The position numbers and the translations under genes were made by a program. The notes below the pieces were generated by a model. It worked only from the letters and a program-made list of their open reading frames with translations, made no database searches and had not been told where the DNA came from. 64,000 nt of DNA, taken from assembly GCA_014655195.1 (NCBI GenBank), contig BNBH01000025.1:55879-119878 (forward strand). The letters run 5' to 3'. The stretch comes from Streptomyces cellulosae (GTDB taxonomy: Bacteria > Actinomycetota > Actinomycetes > Streptomycetales > Streptomycetaceae). Positions 31,443 through 39,889 of the stretch are shown one piece after another. How positions within the stretch are numbered: the first letter of the stretch is position 1; the number at the start of each line of letters is the position of its first letter.

Positions 31443-32576
31443 ATGGTCTCTCGCGTACGCGTCTGGCTCAACCGCACGTACGCGGAGAACGTGTTCTTCA
31501 TGGATCAGCTGCGGCGAAATCCCAGCGACCGGGCCGTCGAGATCCATGCCACCCACGGCGACCCCGACTCCCCCGTCCTCGCCGCGGCCGACACGGCCGA
31601 GCTGGAGCCGGAGGGCCTCTCCCCCGCCGCGTACGTCGAGTACGCGCTCACCCAGTGCGAGCGGCGCGGCATCGACGTGTTCGTGCCCCGGCTGCACCAG
31701 TCGGCGATCGTGGCGCACCGCGCCGAGTTCGAGGCGGCCGGGACCGCACTGCTGGCCCCGCCCCCGGAGGCGGTGGCCGTGTTCGAGGACAAGGTGGTCG
31801 CCTACCAGGCGGTCGAGTCGATAGGCGTCCCCGTGCCGCCGTGGTGGCGGGTCCGTGGCGCCGACGAACTCCTCATCGCTGTCGAGGAGTTGGAGCGGAT
31901 GGGTCACCGGGCCTGTTTCAAGCCCGCGTCCGGCGCGGGCGGGGTCGGCTTCCGCATGATCACCCGCGAGCCTTTCGGGCTCTCCCAGCTGAGGGGCTTC
32001 CCCGGCCCGCAGGTCCCGCTCGACCTGGTGCTGGAGTCCCTGCGCCGGGCCGAGGAGCCCGTCGACTGGCTGGTGATGCCGCGGCTGGAACAGCCGGAGG
32101 TGTCCGTGGACTGCCTCACCGGGCCGGACAACCGGGTCCGGCTGGCGATCGGCCGCACCAAGCACGGCCGCCGGCGGGGCTTCACCCTGCACGAGCAGTG
32201 GCTGGAGCCGGCCCGGCGGATCGCGGAGGGCTTCGGCCTGCACCACCTGTCCAACATCCAGTTCCGGATGCTCGGCGACCGGCCGGTGCTGATGGACGTC
32301 AACACGCGCCCCGCGGGCGGGCTGCACCAACTCGCGCAGTGCGGGGTGAACGTGCCCTGGGCGGCGGTGCGGCTGGCGCTCGGCGACGACCCGGGCCGGA
32401 TCGAACCGCCCTTCCTGGGCCAGGACTACACGGTGGTGTCCGGTCCGCGCCCGCTGCTGCCGGTGACGGTGCCACGGCGGCGGACCGAGTCGCCGGCGGT
32501 CACGGGCACGCTGGACGCGCTGCCCGCGCAGGCGACGCCCGTCGAGCCGCGGGCGGCGTCGGGGGCGCTGCAGTAG
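31443..32576 (+). CDS. ATP-grasp superfamily ligase
   Basis: 377 residues. An N-terminal Rossmann-like domain is followed by the ATP-grasp fold: FEDKVVAYQAVESIGVPVP, CFKPASGAGGVGFRM (glycine-rich loop, about residues 158-172), WLVMPRL, and the Mg-binding VLMDVNTRPAGGLHQLAQCG (about 280-299). It would join a carboxylate to an amine or other nucleophile using ATP. The substrate is unknown; neighbours give no clue. ATG after AAAGGCGG. A 236-bp gap separates it from the divergent metallophosphoesterase. Confidence 0.85.
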   Translation: MVSRVRVWLNRTYAENVFFMDQLRRNPSDRAVEIHATHGDPDSPVLAAADTAELEPEGLSPAAYVEYALTQCERRGIDVFVPRLHQSAIVAHRAEFEAAGTALLAPPPEAVAVFEDKVVAYQAVESIGVPVPPWWRVRGADELLIAVEELERMGHRACFKPASGAGGVGFRMITREPFGLSQLRGFPGPQVPLDLVLESLRRAEEPVDWLVMPRLEQPEVSVDCLTGPDNRVRLAIGRTKHGRRRGFTLHEQWLEPARRIAEGFGLHHLSNIQFRMLGDRPVLMDVNTRPAGGLHQLAQCGVNVPWAAVRLALGDDPGRIEPPFLGQDYTVVSGPRPLLPVTVPRRRTESPAVTGTLDALPAQATPVEPRAASGALQ

Positions 32577-32792
32577 GGCCGCCGCATCGGGTGACGGCGG
32601 GCCGGCGACGGGCTTCCTGGAATTTTCTCAAAGAAATCCGCGCCAGGGTGTATCAGGCCCCGGGCTCCGTGCTCTTGATGGTGAACGGCGACTGGGGAAG
32701 CCGCCGGGGGGAGCACGGGGGACCGGGGGGAGCTCGGGTCGGTCGGCCGCTGTCACGGGGGGCGACCGGCCGGCCCGATGCCAACTCCCCGT

Positions 32793-34133
32793 CTACCGCC
32801 CCAGGTAGGCGAGTCCGGGGTGGACGGCCGTGTAGGCGTCCACGAGCCGGCGGGCCACGCTCACCGAGTCCACCAGCGGGTGCAGGGCGAAGGCCTTGAC
32901 CGCCGTGGCGCGGGACCCCGACCGGACCGCCTCCATCACCTCACGCTCCACGGCCTTCACGGCGCAGACCAGACCGACGGCGTGCCCGGGAAGCGGATCG
33001 GCCGATACGGGGTGCGCCCCGTTCGCGTCCACCAGGCAGGGCACCTCGATCACGGCGTCGTCGTCCAGCGCTGAAAGAGTTCCGCGGTTGCGGACGTCGA
33101 GGATCAGGGTGGCGCGCTCGTCCCGGGCGATGGCCCGCATCAGCGCGAGCGCCACCTTCTCGTAACCGCCCGACAGGTCGTCGGCCTCGCGCTCCCCCGC
33201 GCCGGCCGCCTCCCGGTTCTCGCTCATGTAGGTCGCCTCCCGCTCGGCGCGGGTTCGGTCCCACAACTCCAGCGCGGACACGGCCGGGTCGGCGGTCCCG
33301 GCGTAGAAGCTCTCCTGCTGGTCGCGCAGGAAGGCGCCGCGGGTCTTCTCCGCCTCCCGGTAGGCCTGCACGGCCTCGCGGTTGAAGTAGTAGTAGTGCA
33401 GGTACTCGTTGGGGATCGCGCCCAGCGAGCGCAGCCAGTCCGCGCCGAACAGCCGGCCCTCCTCGAACGAGCCGAGCAGCGCGGGGTCGGCGAGCAGACG
33501 CGGCAGCTGGTCCCGGCCGGCCACGCGCAGGCCGCGTACCCAGCCGAGGTGGTTGAGGCCGACGTAGTCGATCCACGCCTCGTCGGGTTTGGCGCCGAGC
33601 ACCCGGGCGATACGGCGGCCGAGCCCGACGGGCGAGTCGCAGATGCCGATGACGCGGTCGCCGAGGTGGCGGGACATGGCCTCGGTGACCAGGCCGGCGG
33701 GGTTGGTGAAGTTGATGACCCAGGCGTCGGGGGCGAGGCGGGCCACCCGGCGGGCGATGTCGACGGCGACGGGCACGGTGCGCAGCCCGTAGGCGATGCC
33801 TCCGGCGCCCACGGTCTCCTGCCCGAGCACCCCCTCGGCGAGGGCGACCCGCTCGTCGTTCGCCCTTCCCTCCAGCCCGCCGACACGGATGGCGGAGAAC
33901 ACGAAGTCCGCGCCGCGCAGCGCCTCGTCCAGATCGGTGGTCGCGACCACCTCGGGCGCGTCGGCCACCCCGGCGGCCTGCTCCCCCAGCACCCGCGAGA
34001 TGGCCCGCAACCGCCCGGCGTCCACGTCGTGCAGCACGACCCGGGTCACCCGCCCGGGCCCCCGGTCCCCGAGCAGCGCCCCATAAACGAGCGGCACCCG
34101 AAACCCACCACCACCAAGAATCGCCAGCCTCAC
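32793..34133 (-). CDS. GH4 family 6-phospho-beta-glucosidase-like enzyme
   Basis: 446 residues. N-terminal NAD-binding motif LAILGGGGFRVPLVYGALL, then VGGLEGRANDERVALAEGVL, NFTNPAGLVTEA, and the metal-ligand segment GICDSPVGLGRR (conserved Cys) with GLNHLGWVRG (His). These are GH4 features; the enzymes use NAD and a divalent metal for redox-assisted hydrolysis. The usual substrate is a phosphorylated or free beta-glucoside. GTG at 34133 lies 7 nt after GGGAGG. The GH16 glucanase gene upstream on the opposite strand suggests beta-glucan use. Confidence 0.88.
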   Translation of the reverse strand: MRLAILGGGGFRVPLVYGALLGDRGPGRVTRVVLHDVDAGRLRAISRVLGEQAAGVADAPEVVATTDLDEALRGADFVFSAIRVGGLEGRANDERVALAEGVLGQETVGAGGIAYGLRTVPVAVDIARRVARLAPDAWVINFTNPAGLVTEAMSRHLGDRVIGICDSPVGLGRRIARVLGAKPDEAWIDYVGLNHLGWVRGLRVAGRDQLPRLLADPALLGSFEEGRLFGADWLRSLGAIPNEYLHYYYFNREAVQAYREAEKTRGAFLRDQQESFYAGTADPAVSALELWDRTRAEREATYMSENREAAGAGEREADDLSGGYEKVALALMRAIARDERATLILDVRNRGTLSALDDDAVIEVPCLVDANGAHPVSADPLPGHAVGLVCAVKAVEREVMEAVRSGSRATAVKAFALHPLVDSVSVARRLVDAYTAVHPGLAYLGR

Positions 34134-34184
34134 ACCCACACCTCCCGCAGCAGCCTCAACGCCGACCCTACAAGCGCCCCGAAA

Positions 34185-34414
34185 GGGGCGCGGGGAACTG
34201 CGCGCCCAACCCCCACAACGCGGCACCCGCGGGGGCGAGCCGACAAGGGGCGGCCTCCTCCAACACACCCGCACCCCCATCACCCCAAAAGGGCCGCGGG
34301 GAACTGCGCGCCCAGCCCTCACAACGCGGCACCCGCGGGGCCAGCCGCCACAGGGCGCCCCCGTCAAACACACGCGCACCGCAAACGCCTCAAGGGGGCG
34401 CGGGGAACTGCGCG
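34185..34414. repeat. Three direct repeats of a GCGCGGGGAACTGCGCG element
   Basis: Copies at 34185-34204, 34293-34310 and 34395-34414, about 105 bp apart. Copies 1 and 2 are followed by the same CACAACGCGGCACCCGCGGG segment. A fourth copy forms the hairpin at 29580-29620. The repeats lie in the 692-bp divergent region between the GH4 and GH16 genes, next to a decayed gene fragment, and look like inserted dispersed elements rather than operators. Confidence 0.85.
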
Positions 34415-34525
34415 ATCAACCTGCTGGTGCCGGCCACGACGGCGCTGCTCGGCCGCCACGCCTGGGTGGGCCCCGGCCCCGCTGCGCCGGCCCACGACCG
34501 GTTCGGGGTGAGGCGAGGAGGCACG
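34415..34525 (+). pseudogene. Possible remnant of an MMPL-type transporter C-terminus
   Basis: The plus-strand frame from 34415 reads AINLLVPATTALLGRHAW followed by a Pro/Gly-rich end and DRFG. This resembles the last membrane helix and tail of MMPL/RND lipid exporters (LLVPALxxLLGRxxWW). Only about 37 codons remain, starting directly at the third copy of the dispersed repeat, with no start codon or upstream domains. It is therefore interpreted as a deletion remnant; a chance similarity cannot be excluded. Confidence 0.35.
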
Positions 34526-34733
34526 CGAATTCCCCCGGCAGAAGGCGCCGTCGGGAGTCTGAAAGACGGCGCGGCGTCCGGGGCTCCGGTCCCAGGCACC
34601 CTACGCGCCCAACACCCCGCCCCGGTTTCCCCGGTTCGCTCCCATTCGAGAGGTGAACTCCCGTACAGGCAACGGAGTTTTACGGTTACACCTCTTGACG
34701 CCGGAGGGGCCCCGGAGCACATTGGCGGGACCG

Positions 34734-34747
34734 TGAGAGCGCTCTCA
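34734..34747. promoter_or_regulatory. LacI-type (CebR-like) operator upstream of the GH16 gene
   Basis: TGAGAGCGCTCTCA is a perfect 14-bp palindrome, two changes from the CebR box TGGGAGCGCTCCCA known to repress cellulose/cello-oligosaccharide genes in streptomycetes. A TTGACG at 34695-34700 with a -10 about 17 bp on would place the operator at or just after the transcription start. Repression relieved by a beta-gluco-oligosaccharide is the likely logic. Confidence 0.8.
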
Positions 34748-34825
34748 CGCTGAATCCGAGCTCTCAGTTCCGGGCTCTCGAGGACCTACCCGCACAACCA
34801 TCAGCACCGAGAGGTCATCCCCCAC

Positions 34826-35791
34826 ATGAACGACACCTCCGGCACACCCCGAACCCCCCACAAACGGCGGCGGCTGAGGCGCACGCTCGTCGCCCTCACG
34901 GGCGCACTGGCGCTCGGGGCGGGCGTGCTCGCCCTCAACGGCCCCACCGCCAGCGCCTCCGCGCCGCCCCCGCCGTCGGGCTGGACCCAGGTCTTCGCCG
35001 ACGACTTCGACGGCGCCGAGGGCAGCGGAGTCGACACCGGCAACTGGCGCTACGCCACCGGCACCGGCTACCCCGGCGGCCCCTCCAACTGGGGCACCGG
35101 CGAGATCGAGACGATGACGTCGAACCCGGAGAACGTCTCCCTCGACGGCAACGGCAACCTGCGCATCACGCCCCGGCGCGACGGCGCCGGCAACTGGACG
35201 TCGGGGCGCGTCGAGACCAACCGCGACGACTTCCAGCCCCCGGCCGGCGGCAAACTCCGCGTCGAGGCCCGTATCCAGGTCCCGAACGTCACCGGCGACG
35301 CCGCCAAGGGCTACTGGCCCGCGTTCTGGATGCTTGGCGCCCCGTACCGGGGCGACTACTGGAACTGGCCCGCCGTCGGCGAGCTGGACATCATGGAGAA
35401 CACCCAGGGCATGAACACGGTGTTCGCCACGATGCACTGCGGCACCTCGCCGGGCGGCCCGTGCAACGAGACCAGCGGCATCGGCGGCCAGACCACCTGC
35501 CAGGGCACGTCCTGTCAGGCCGGCTTCCACACCTACCGGGTGGAGTGGGACCGCTCGTCGGACGTGGAGGAGATCCGCTTCTACCTCGACGACAACAACT
35601 TCCATACCGTCCGGGAGAACCAGGTCGACGCGACGACCTGGACGAACGCCACGGACCACGGCTTCTTCGTCATCCTCAACGTGGCGATGGGCGGCGGCTT
35701 CCCCGACGCGTTCGGCGGCGGCCCCGACGCGGGCACCCAGCCCGGCCACTCGATGCTCGTGGACTACGTGCAGGTGCTCACCTCCCCCTGA
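34826..35791 (+). CDS. Secreted GH16 endo-beta-1,3(4)-glucanase
   Basis: 321 residues. Long arginine-rich N-region and signal peptide cleaved near SASA (about residue 46). A single GH16 domain follows with catalytic motif GELDIMEN (ExDxxE, about residues 186-193), and AFWMLG, TGEIETMTSN and MLVDYVQVL at family-typical places. The absence of a CBM makes it a compact laminarinase/lichenase-type enzyme. It is controlled by the CebR-like box 79 bp upstream. Followed by a perfect hairpin. Confidence 0.93.
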   Translation: MNDTSGTPRTPHKRRRLRRTLVALTGALALGAGVLALNGPTASASAPPPPSGWTQVFADDFDGAEGSGVDTGNWRYATGTGYPGGPSNWGTGEIETMTSNPENVSLDGNGNLRITPRRDGAGNWTSGRVETNRDDFQPPAGGKLRVEARIQVPNVTGDAAKGYWPAFWMLGAPYRGDYWNWPAVGELDIMENTQGMNTVFATMHCGTSPGGPCNETSGIGGQTTCQGTSCQAGFHTYRVEWDRSSDVEEIRFYLDDNNFHTVRENQVDATTWTNATDHGFFVILNVAMGGGFPDAFGGGPDAGTQPGHSMLVDYVQVLTSP

Positions 35792-35836
35792 CCCTCCGTC
35801 CCCACCCCCCACACACCCGGCCCTCCCGGCCGGTGG

Positions 35837-35869
35837 CGAGGGCCCCGCGCATCCCGCGCGGGGCCCTCG
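35837..35869. terminator. Perfect 14-bp bidirectional terminator hairpin
   Basis: CGAGGGCCCCGCGC (35837-35850) and its exact complement (35856-35869) flank a 5-nt loop, between the convergent GH16 and AraC genes. Confidence 0.85.
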
Positions 35870-35890
35870 TCGCGTCCCGGGCGCCGCCGC

Positions 35891-36891
35891 TCAGCGGTGT
35901 TCGGCGCGGAACGCGGCCGGGGCGGTGCCGGTGTGCTGCTGGAAGAACTTGGAGAAGTTCGCCGCGTCCGGGAAGCCGACGGCGGCGCCGACGCGTGCCG
36001 TCGGCAGATCGGTGTGCGCGAGGAGCCGCTTGGCCTCCAGCACCACCCGCTTGTCGATGAACGCCTTGGGCGTCTCCCCGGTGGCGGCGCGCACCACACG
36101 GGCCAGGGTCCGCCGCGAGCAGCCGAGGGCGTCGGCGTACGCGGTGACGCTGTGGACGGTGGCGAAGTCCCGTTCCACCGCCTCGCGGAAGAGGGTGAAG
36201 GCGCTGTCCTCGGCCGGCCGGGCCGCGCCCTCGGAGCCGGCGGCGAGATGGACGAGGCGCAGCAGGAACGCGGTCAACGCGTGCCGCAGCACGGCCGTGT
36301 GGAGGCTCAGCGGCAGGGTGTCGGTGTCCTCGTACTCGCGGCGCAGCTGGTCGGAGGCGGCGCGGAGCGCGGCGAGCCGGGCCGGGCCGGGGCGCATCAG
36401 CGGGGGCCGGTCGTAGCGGTAGAGGCCGGTGGCCTCGACGGTGGCGCGGGGCAGGAAGCCGGGCTGCATGGCGAGGACGGTTCCGCGGTACTCGGCGTCC
36501 CGGGAGAAGCGGTGGGCCTGCCCGGGCGGATCCACAGCACGTCGCCCGCCGTGGCCTCGTACTCGGTGAAGTCGATCATGTGCCGGAGCGGTCCGCCGTC
36601 GAGCAGCATCACGATGGGGAGTCGATGCGGTGCACCCGGTCCAGGGGTGCGTCGGCCGCGCCAGGTGCGGTCGGGGCGCATGGGGGCGATCCGCATGCCG
36701 ACCCCGCAGACGCTCCGCTCGACCGGGAAGGGAAAGGTTCTGATTCCGCCGCCGTCGCCCCCGTCCGCCGTCCGGGCGCCGCCGTCACCCCCCTGGGGGA
36801 ATCCGCCTGCCATCTCTCCCATGTCCGTCACGAGCCCGTCGGGCACCCCGTCCGGGGGCGCCCGTGTCCCACTTTCACCACAGGCCGGCAC
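35891..36891 (-). pseudogene. AraC-family regulator interrupted by a frameshift
   Basis: The N-terminal cupin part (36891 to about 36526) reads LDGGPLRHMIDFTEYEATAG then DVLWIRPG and should continue as QAHRFSRD, but that continuation is in another frame. Adding one G to the CCCGGG run at 36521-36526 restores a single AraC protein of about 333 residues. The 3' part carries the double HTH: SVTAYADALGCSRRTLARVV and TARVGAAVGFPDAANFSKFF. It may be a genuine pseudogene or a homopolymer sequencing error. Nothing else in either half is degraded, so loss would be recent. Confidence 0.8.
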
Positions 36892-37071
36892 ACCGGAACC
36901 TCGTTGTGAATAAGTCAGACTTTTACTCTTGAACGCGCTGCAGAGTTCCTTACGCCCGGATCGAGGACCACGTGGAGGCGAGCACCCGCACGGGGACCGG
37001 CACGGCCGGCCGGCGGGAATCGGCGGACACCGGGCGCGGTTGACGCGAGCGCGAGAAAGAAGACGATCAGC

Positions 37072-37344
37072 GTGATCCGCACGAAGCGCGAAGAAGTGTT
37101 CGATATATCCGGCGGGTCCGGAGCCGGGGCCCAGCCGCCCCCGCGGGGGTGCACCGGGGTGAAGGACCCCGCGGACGAGGACACCCTGTATGGGGAGGAC
37201 CCCTCCGCGGCGGCCGGCAGCGCGTACGGCGAGGCGGCGCGGCAGCCGGGGAACCCGGGCAGGGCGAGGTCCGAGGACGCCGGGCCGTGGCCGCGCCAGG
37301 CGGCGGCGACGGCGTCCGACAGCGAGGGAGTTGACGCGGAATGA
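37072..37344 (+). CDS. Small hypothetical ORF coupled to zwf
   Basis: 90 codons from a GTG at 37072 (GAAAGAAG upstream) to a TGA that overlaps the zwf ATG. The product is acidic, Gly/Pro/Ala-rich and predicted disordered, with no known domain. GC-rich third positions and the ATGA junction support it being translated, but it could be a leftover of the transaldolase/transketolase region that normally precedes zwf in this operon type. Confidence 0.4.
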   Translation: MIRTKREEVFDISGGSGAGAQPPPRGCTGVKDPADEDTLYGEDPSAAAGSAYGEAARQPGNPGRARSEDAGPWPRQAAATASDSEGVDAE

Positions 37345-38957
37345 CCGACGAGACCACCGAACCGGCGGCAGACGCCCCCGAGGCGGTGCGTGAGGAGCGG
37401 ACGGACGCCGTCACCGCCCTCACCGCGCCCCCGCCCGGCTGGGCCAACCCGCTGCGCGACCCCCGGGACCGCCGGCTGCCCCGGATCGCGGGCCCGTCCG
37501 GTCTGGTCATCTTCGGGGTGACCGGCGACCTGTCCCGCAGGAAGCTGATGCCGGCCGTGTACGACCTCGCCAACCGGGGGCTGCTGCCGCCGGGCTTCTC
37601 CCTGGTGGGCTTCGCCCGCCGCGACTGGGAGGACCAGGACTTCGCCGAGGTGGTGCACGACGCGGTCAAGGAGCACGCGCGCACGCCCTTCCGTGAGGAG
37701 GTCTGGCAGCAGCTGTCGGAGGGCATGCGGTTCGTGCCCGGCGACTTCGACGACGACCACGCCTTCGACCAGCTACGCAAGGCCGTCGACGAGCTGGACG
37801 CCTCCCGCGGCACCAGCGGCAACTACGCCTTCTACCTGTCCGTGCCGCCGAAGTTCTTCCCGAAGGTGGTGCAGCAGCTCAAGAAGCACGGCCTGGCGGA
37901 CGCGCCCGAGGGGTCCTGGCGGCGCGCCGTGATCGAGAAGCCGTTCGGGCACGACCTGCGGTCCGCGCAGGAGCTGAACGCGATCGTGCACGAGGTGTTC
38001 GACCCGGAGCAGGTCTTCCGGATCGACCACTACCTGGGCAAGGAGACCGTCCAGAACATCCTGGCGCTGCGCTTCGCCAACCAGATGTTCGAGCCCATCT
38101 GGAACCGCTCGTTCGTCGACCATGTGCAGATCACCATGGCCGAGGACATCGGCATCGGCGGCCGGGCCGGCTACTACGACGGCATCGGCGCCGCCCGCGA
38201 CGTCATCCAGAACCACCTCCTCCAGCTCATGGCGCTCACCGCGATGGAGGAACCCGCCTCCTTCGACGCGACGTCGCTGCTCACCGAGAAGCTGAAGGTG
38301 TTCCGTGCCGTGCGGCTCCCCGAGGACCTGGGGCTGCACACCGTGCGCGGCCAGTACGCGGCCGCGTGGCAGGGCGGCGCGAAGGTGCGCGGTTACCTCG
38401 AGGAGGACGGCATCGACCCGTCCTCGACCACCGACACCTACGCGGCGATCAAGCTCGGGGTGGACAACCGGCGCTGGGCGGGCGTCCCCTTCTACCTGCG
38501 CACCGGCAAGCGGCTCGGCCGCCGGGTCACCGAGATCGCGGTGGTCTTCCAGCGGGCGCCGCACTCCCCCTTCGACACCTCCGCCACCGAGGAGCTCGGC
38601 CAGAACGCCATCGTGATCCGCGTCCAGCCGGACGAGGGCATGACGGTCCGCTTCGGCTCCAAGGTGCCCGGGACGTCCATGGAGCTGCGGGACGTGACGA
38701 TGGACTTCGCCTACGGCGAGTCGTTCACCGAGTCCAGCCCCGAGGCCTACGAACGGCTCATCCTGGACGTCCTCCTGGGGGACGCCAACCTGTTCCCCCG
38801 TCACCAGGAAGTGGAAGAGTCCTGGAAGATCCTCGACCCGATCGAGGAGTACTGGGCGTCGCACGGCCGGCCTGCGCGGTACGCATCGGGCAGCTGGGGA
38901 CCCGCGGAAGCCGACGAGATGCTCGCACGAGACGGACGGAGCTGGCGCAGGCCATGA
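37341..38957 (+). CDS. zwf: Glucose-6-phosphate 1-dehydrogenase
   Basis: 538 residues. NADP-binding FGVTGDLSRRKLMPAVYDLA (about residues 59-78), catalytic RIDHYLGKE (about 228-236) and substrate-binding EKPFGHDL. An extra 45-residue N-terminal region is common in actinomycete isoforms. It oxidises glucose-6-phosphate to 6-phosphogluconolactone, making NADPH. ATG overlaps the preceding small ORF, and its own stop overlaps opcA (ATGA). First enzyme of a zwf-opcA-pgi-gnd operon. Confidence 0.97.
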   Translation: MTDETTEPAADAPEAVREERTDAVTALTAPPPGWANPLRDPRDRRLPRIAGPSGLVIFGVTGDLSRRKLMPAVYDLANRGLLPPGFSLVGFARRDWEDQDFAEVVHDAVKEHARTPFREEVWQQLSEGMRFVPGDFDDDHAFDQLRKAVDELDASRGTSGNYAFYLSVPPKFFPKVVQQLKKHGLADAPEGSWRRAVIEKPFGHDLRSAQELNAIVHEVFDPEQVFRIDHYLGKETVQNILALRFANQMFEPIWNRSFVDHVQITMAEDIGIGGRAGYYDGIGAARDVIQNHLLQLMALTAMEEPASFDATSLLTEKLKVFRAVRLPEDLGLHTVRGQYAAAWQGGAKVRGYLEEDGIDPSSTTDTYAAIKLGVDNRRWAGVPFYLRTGKRLGRRVTEIAVVFQRAPHSPFDTSATEELGQNAIVIRVQPDEGMTVRFGSKVPGTSMELRDVTMDFAYGESFTESSPEAYERLILDVLLGDANLFPRHQEVEESWKILDPIEEYWASHGRPARYASGSWGPAEADEMLARDGRSWRRP

Positions 38958-39889
38958 AGATCGACCTGACCGACACCACGGCAAGCGAAATCAACAAGGC
39001 ACTGGTGCGGGGCCGCCGCGCCATAGGCACCCCCGCCGTGGGCATGGTCCTGACGATGGTGATCGTCACGGACGAGGAGAACGCCTACGACGCCATCAAG
39101 GCGGCCGAGGAGGCCTCGCACGAGCACCCCTCGCGCACCCTGGTCGTCATCAAGCGGCACGCCCGCAACCCGCGCGAGCGCACCCACTCCCGGCTCGACG
39201 CCGAGGTGCGGGTGGGGTCCGAGGCCGGCACCGGCGAGACGGTGGTGCTGCGCACCTACGGCGAGGTGTCCGAGCACGCCGACTCGGTGGTGCTGCCGCT
39301 GCTGCTGCCGGACGCCCCGGTGGTGGTGTGGTGGCCCGCCGACGCGCCCGAGAACCCCTCCAAGGACCCCCTCGGAGCGCTCGGCCAGCGCAGGATCACC
39401 GACCTGTACGCGGCGGAGGACCCGATGGCGGTCCTGCGCGCCCGGGAGCGCGCCTACGCGCCCGGCGACACCGACCTGGCCTGGACCCGGCTGACCCTGT
39501 GGCGCTCGATGCTGGCCGCCGCCCTCGACCAGGCCCGCACCACCGTCACGTCGGCGACCGTCGAGGCCGAGGCGGAGAACCCGGCCGCGGAGCTGCTGGC
39601 GCGCTGGCTGGAGGCCCGGCTGCGGGTCCCCGTAGACCGGGTGGTGACCGCGGGCCCCGCCGTCACGGCGGTCCGGCTGGGCACCGAGAACGGCGAGATC
39701 GTCATCGACCGCCCCGAGGGGCCCCTGGCCACCCTCACCCTGCCCGGCCAGCCGCCGCGCCGGCTCGCCCTGAAGGTCCGCTCCACCGCCGAACTCATCG
39801 CCGAGGAGCTCAGGCGCCTCGACGCGGACGAGATGTACGCCGTCGCCCTGCGCGGCGAGGCCACCGAGGAGACCCCCGCCCATGTCTGA
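38954..39889 (+). CDS. opcA: Glucose-6-phosphate dehydrogenase assembly protein OpcA
   Basis: 311 residues, matching the actinobacterial OpcA family: VGMVLTMVIVTDEENAYDA, SRTLVVIKRHARNPRERTHS, PDAPVVVWWPADAP. OpcA is needed for assembly or activation of Zwf. It overlaps zwf by 4 bp and pgi by 8 bp, so it is produced stoichiometrically with its partner. Confidence 0.96.
   Translation: MKIDLTDTTASEINKALVRGRRAIGTPAVGMVLTMVIVTDEENAYDAIKAAEEASHEHPSRTLVVIKRHARNPRERTHSRLDAEVRVGSEAGTGETVVLRTYGEVSEHADSVVLPLLLPDAPVVVWWPADAPENPSKDPLGALGQRRITDLYAAEDPMAVLRARERAYAPGDTDLAWTRLTLWRSMLAAALDQARTTVTSATVEAEAENPAAELLARWLEARLRVPVDRVVTAGPAVTAVRLGTENGEIVIDRPEGPLATLTLPGQPPRRLALKVRSTAELIAEELRRLDADEMYAVALRGEATEETPAHV

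Noticed and set aside
36915..37760. Minus-strand frame with a short hydrophobic stretch upstream of zwf
   Set aside because: It runs deep into zwf antisense, has low-complexity composition and no SD; only one short hydrophobic segment.
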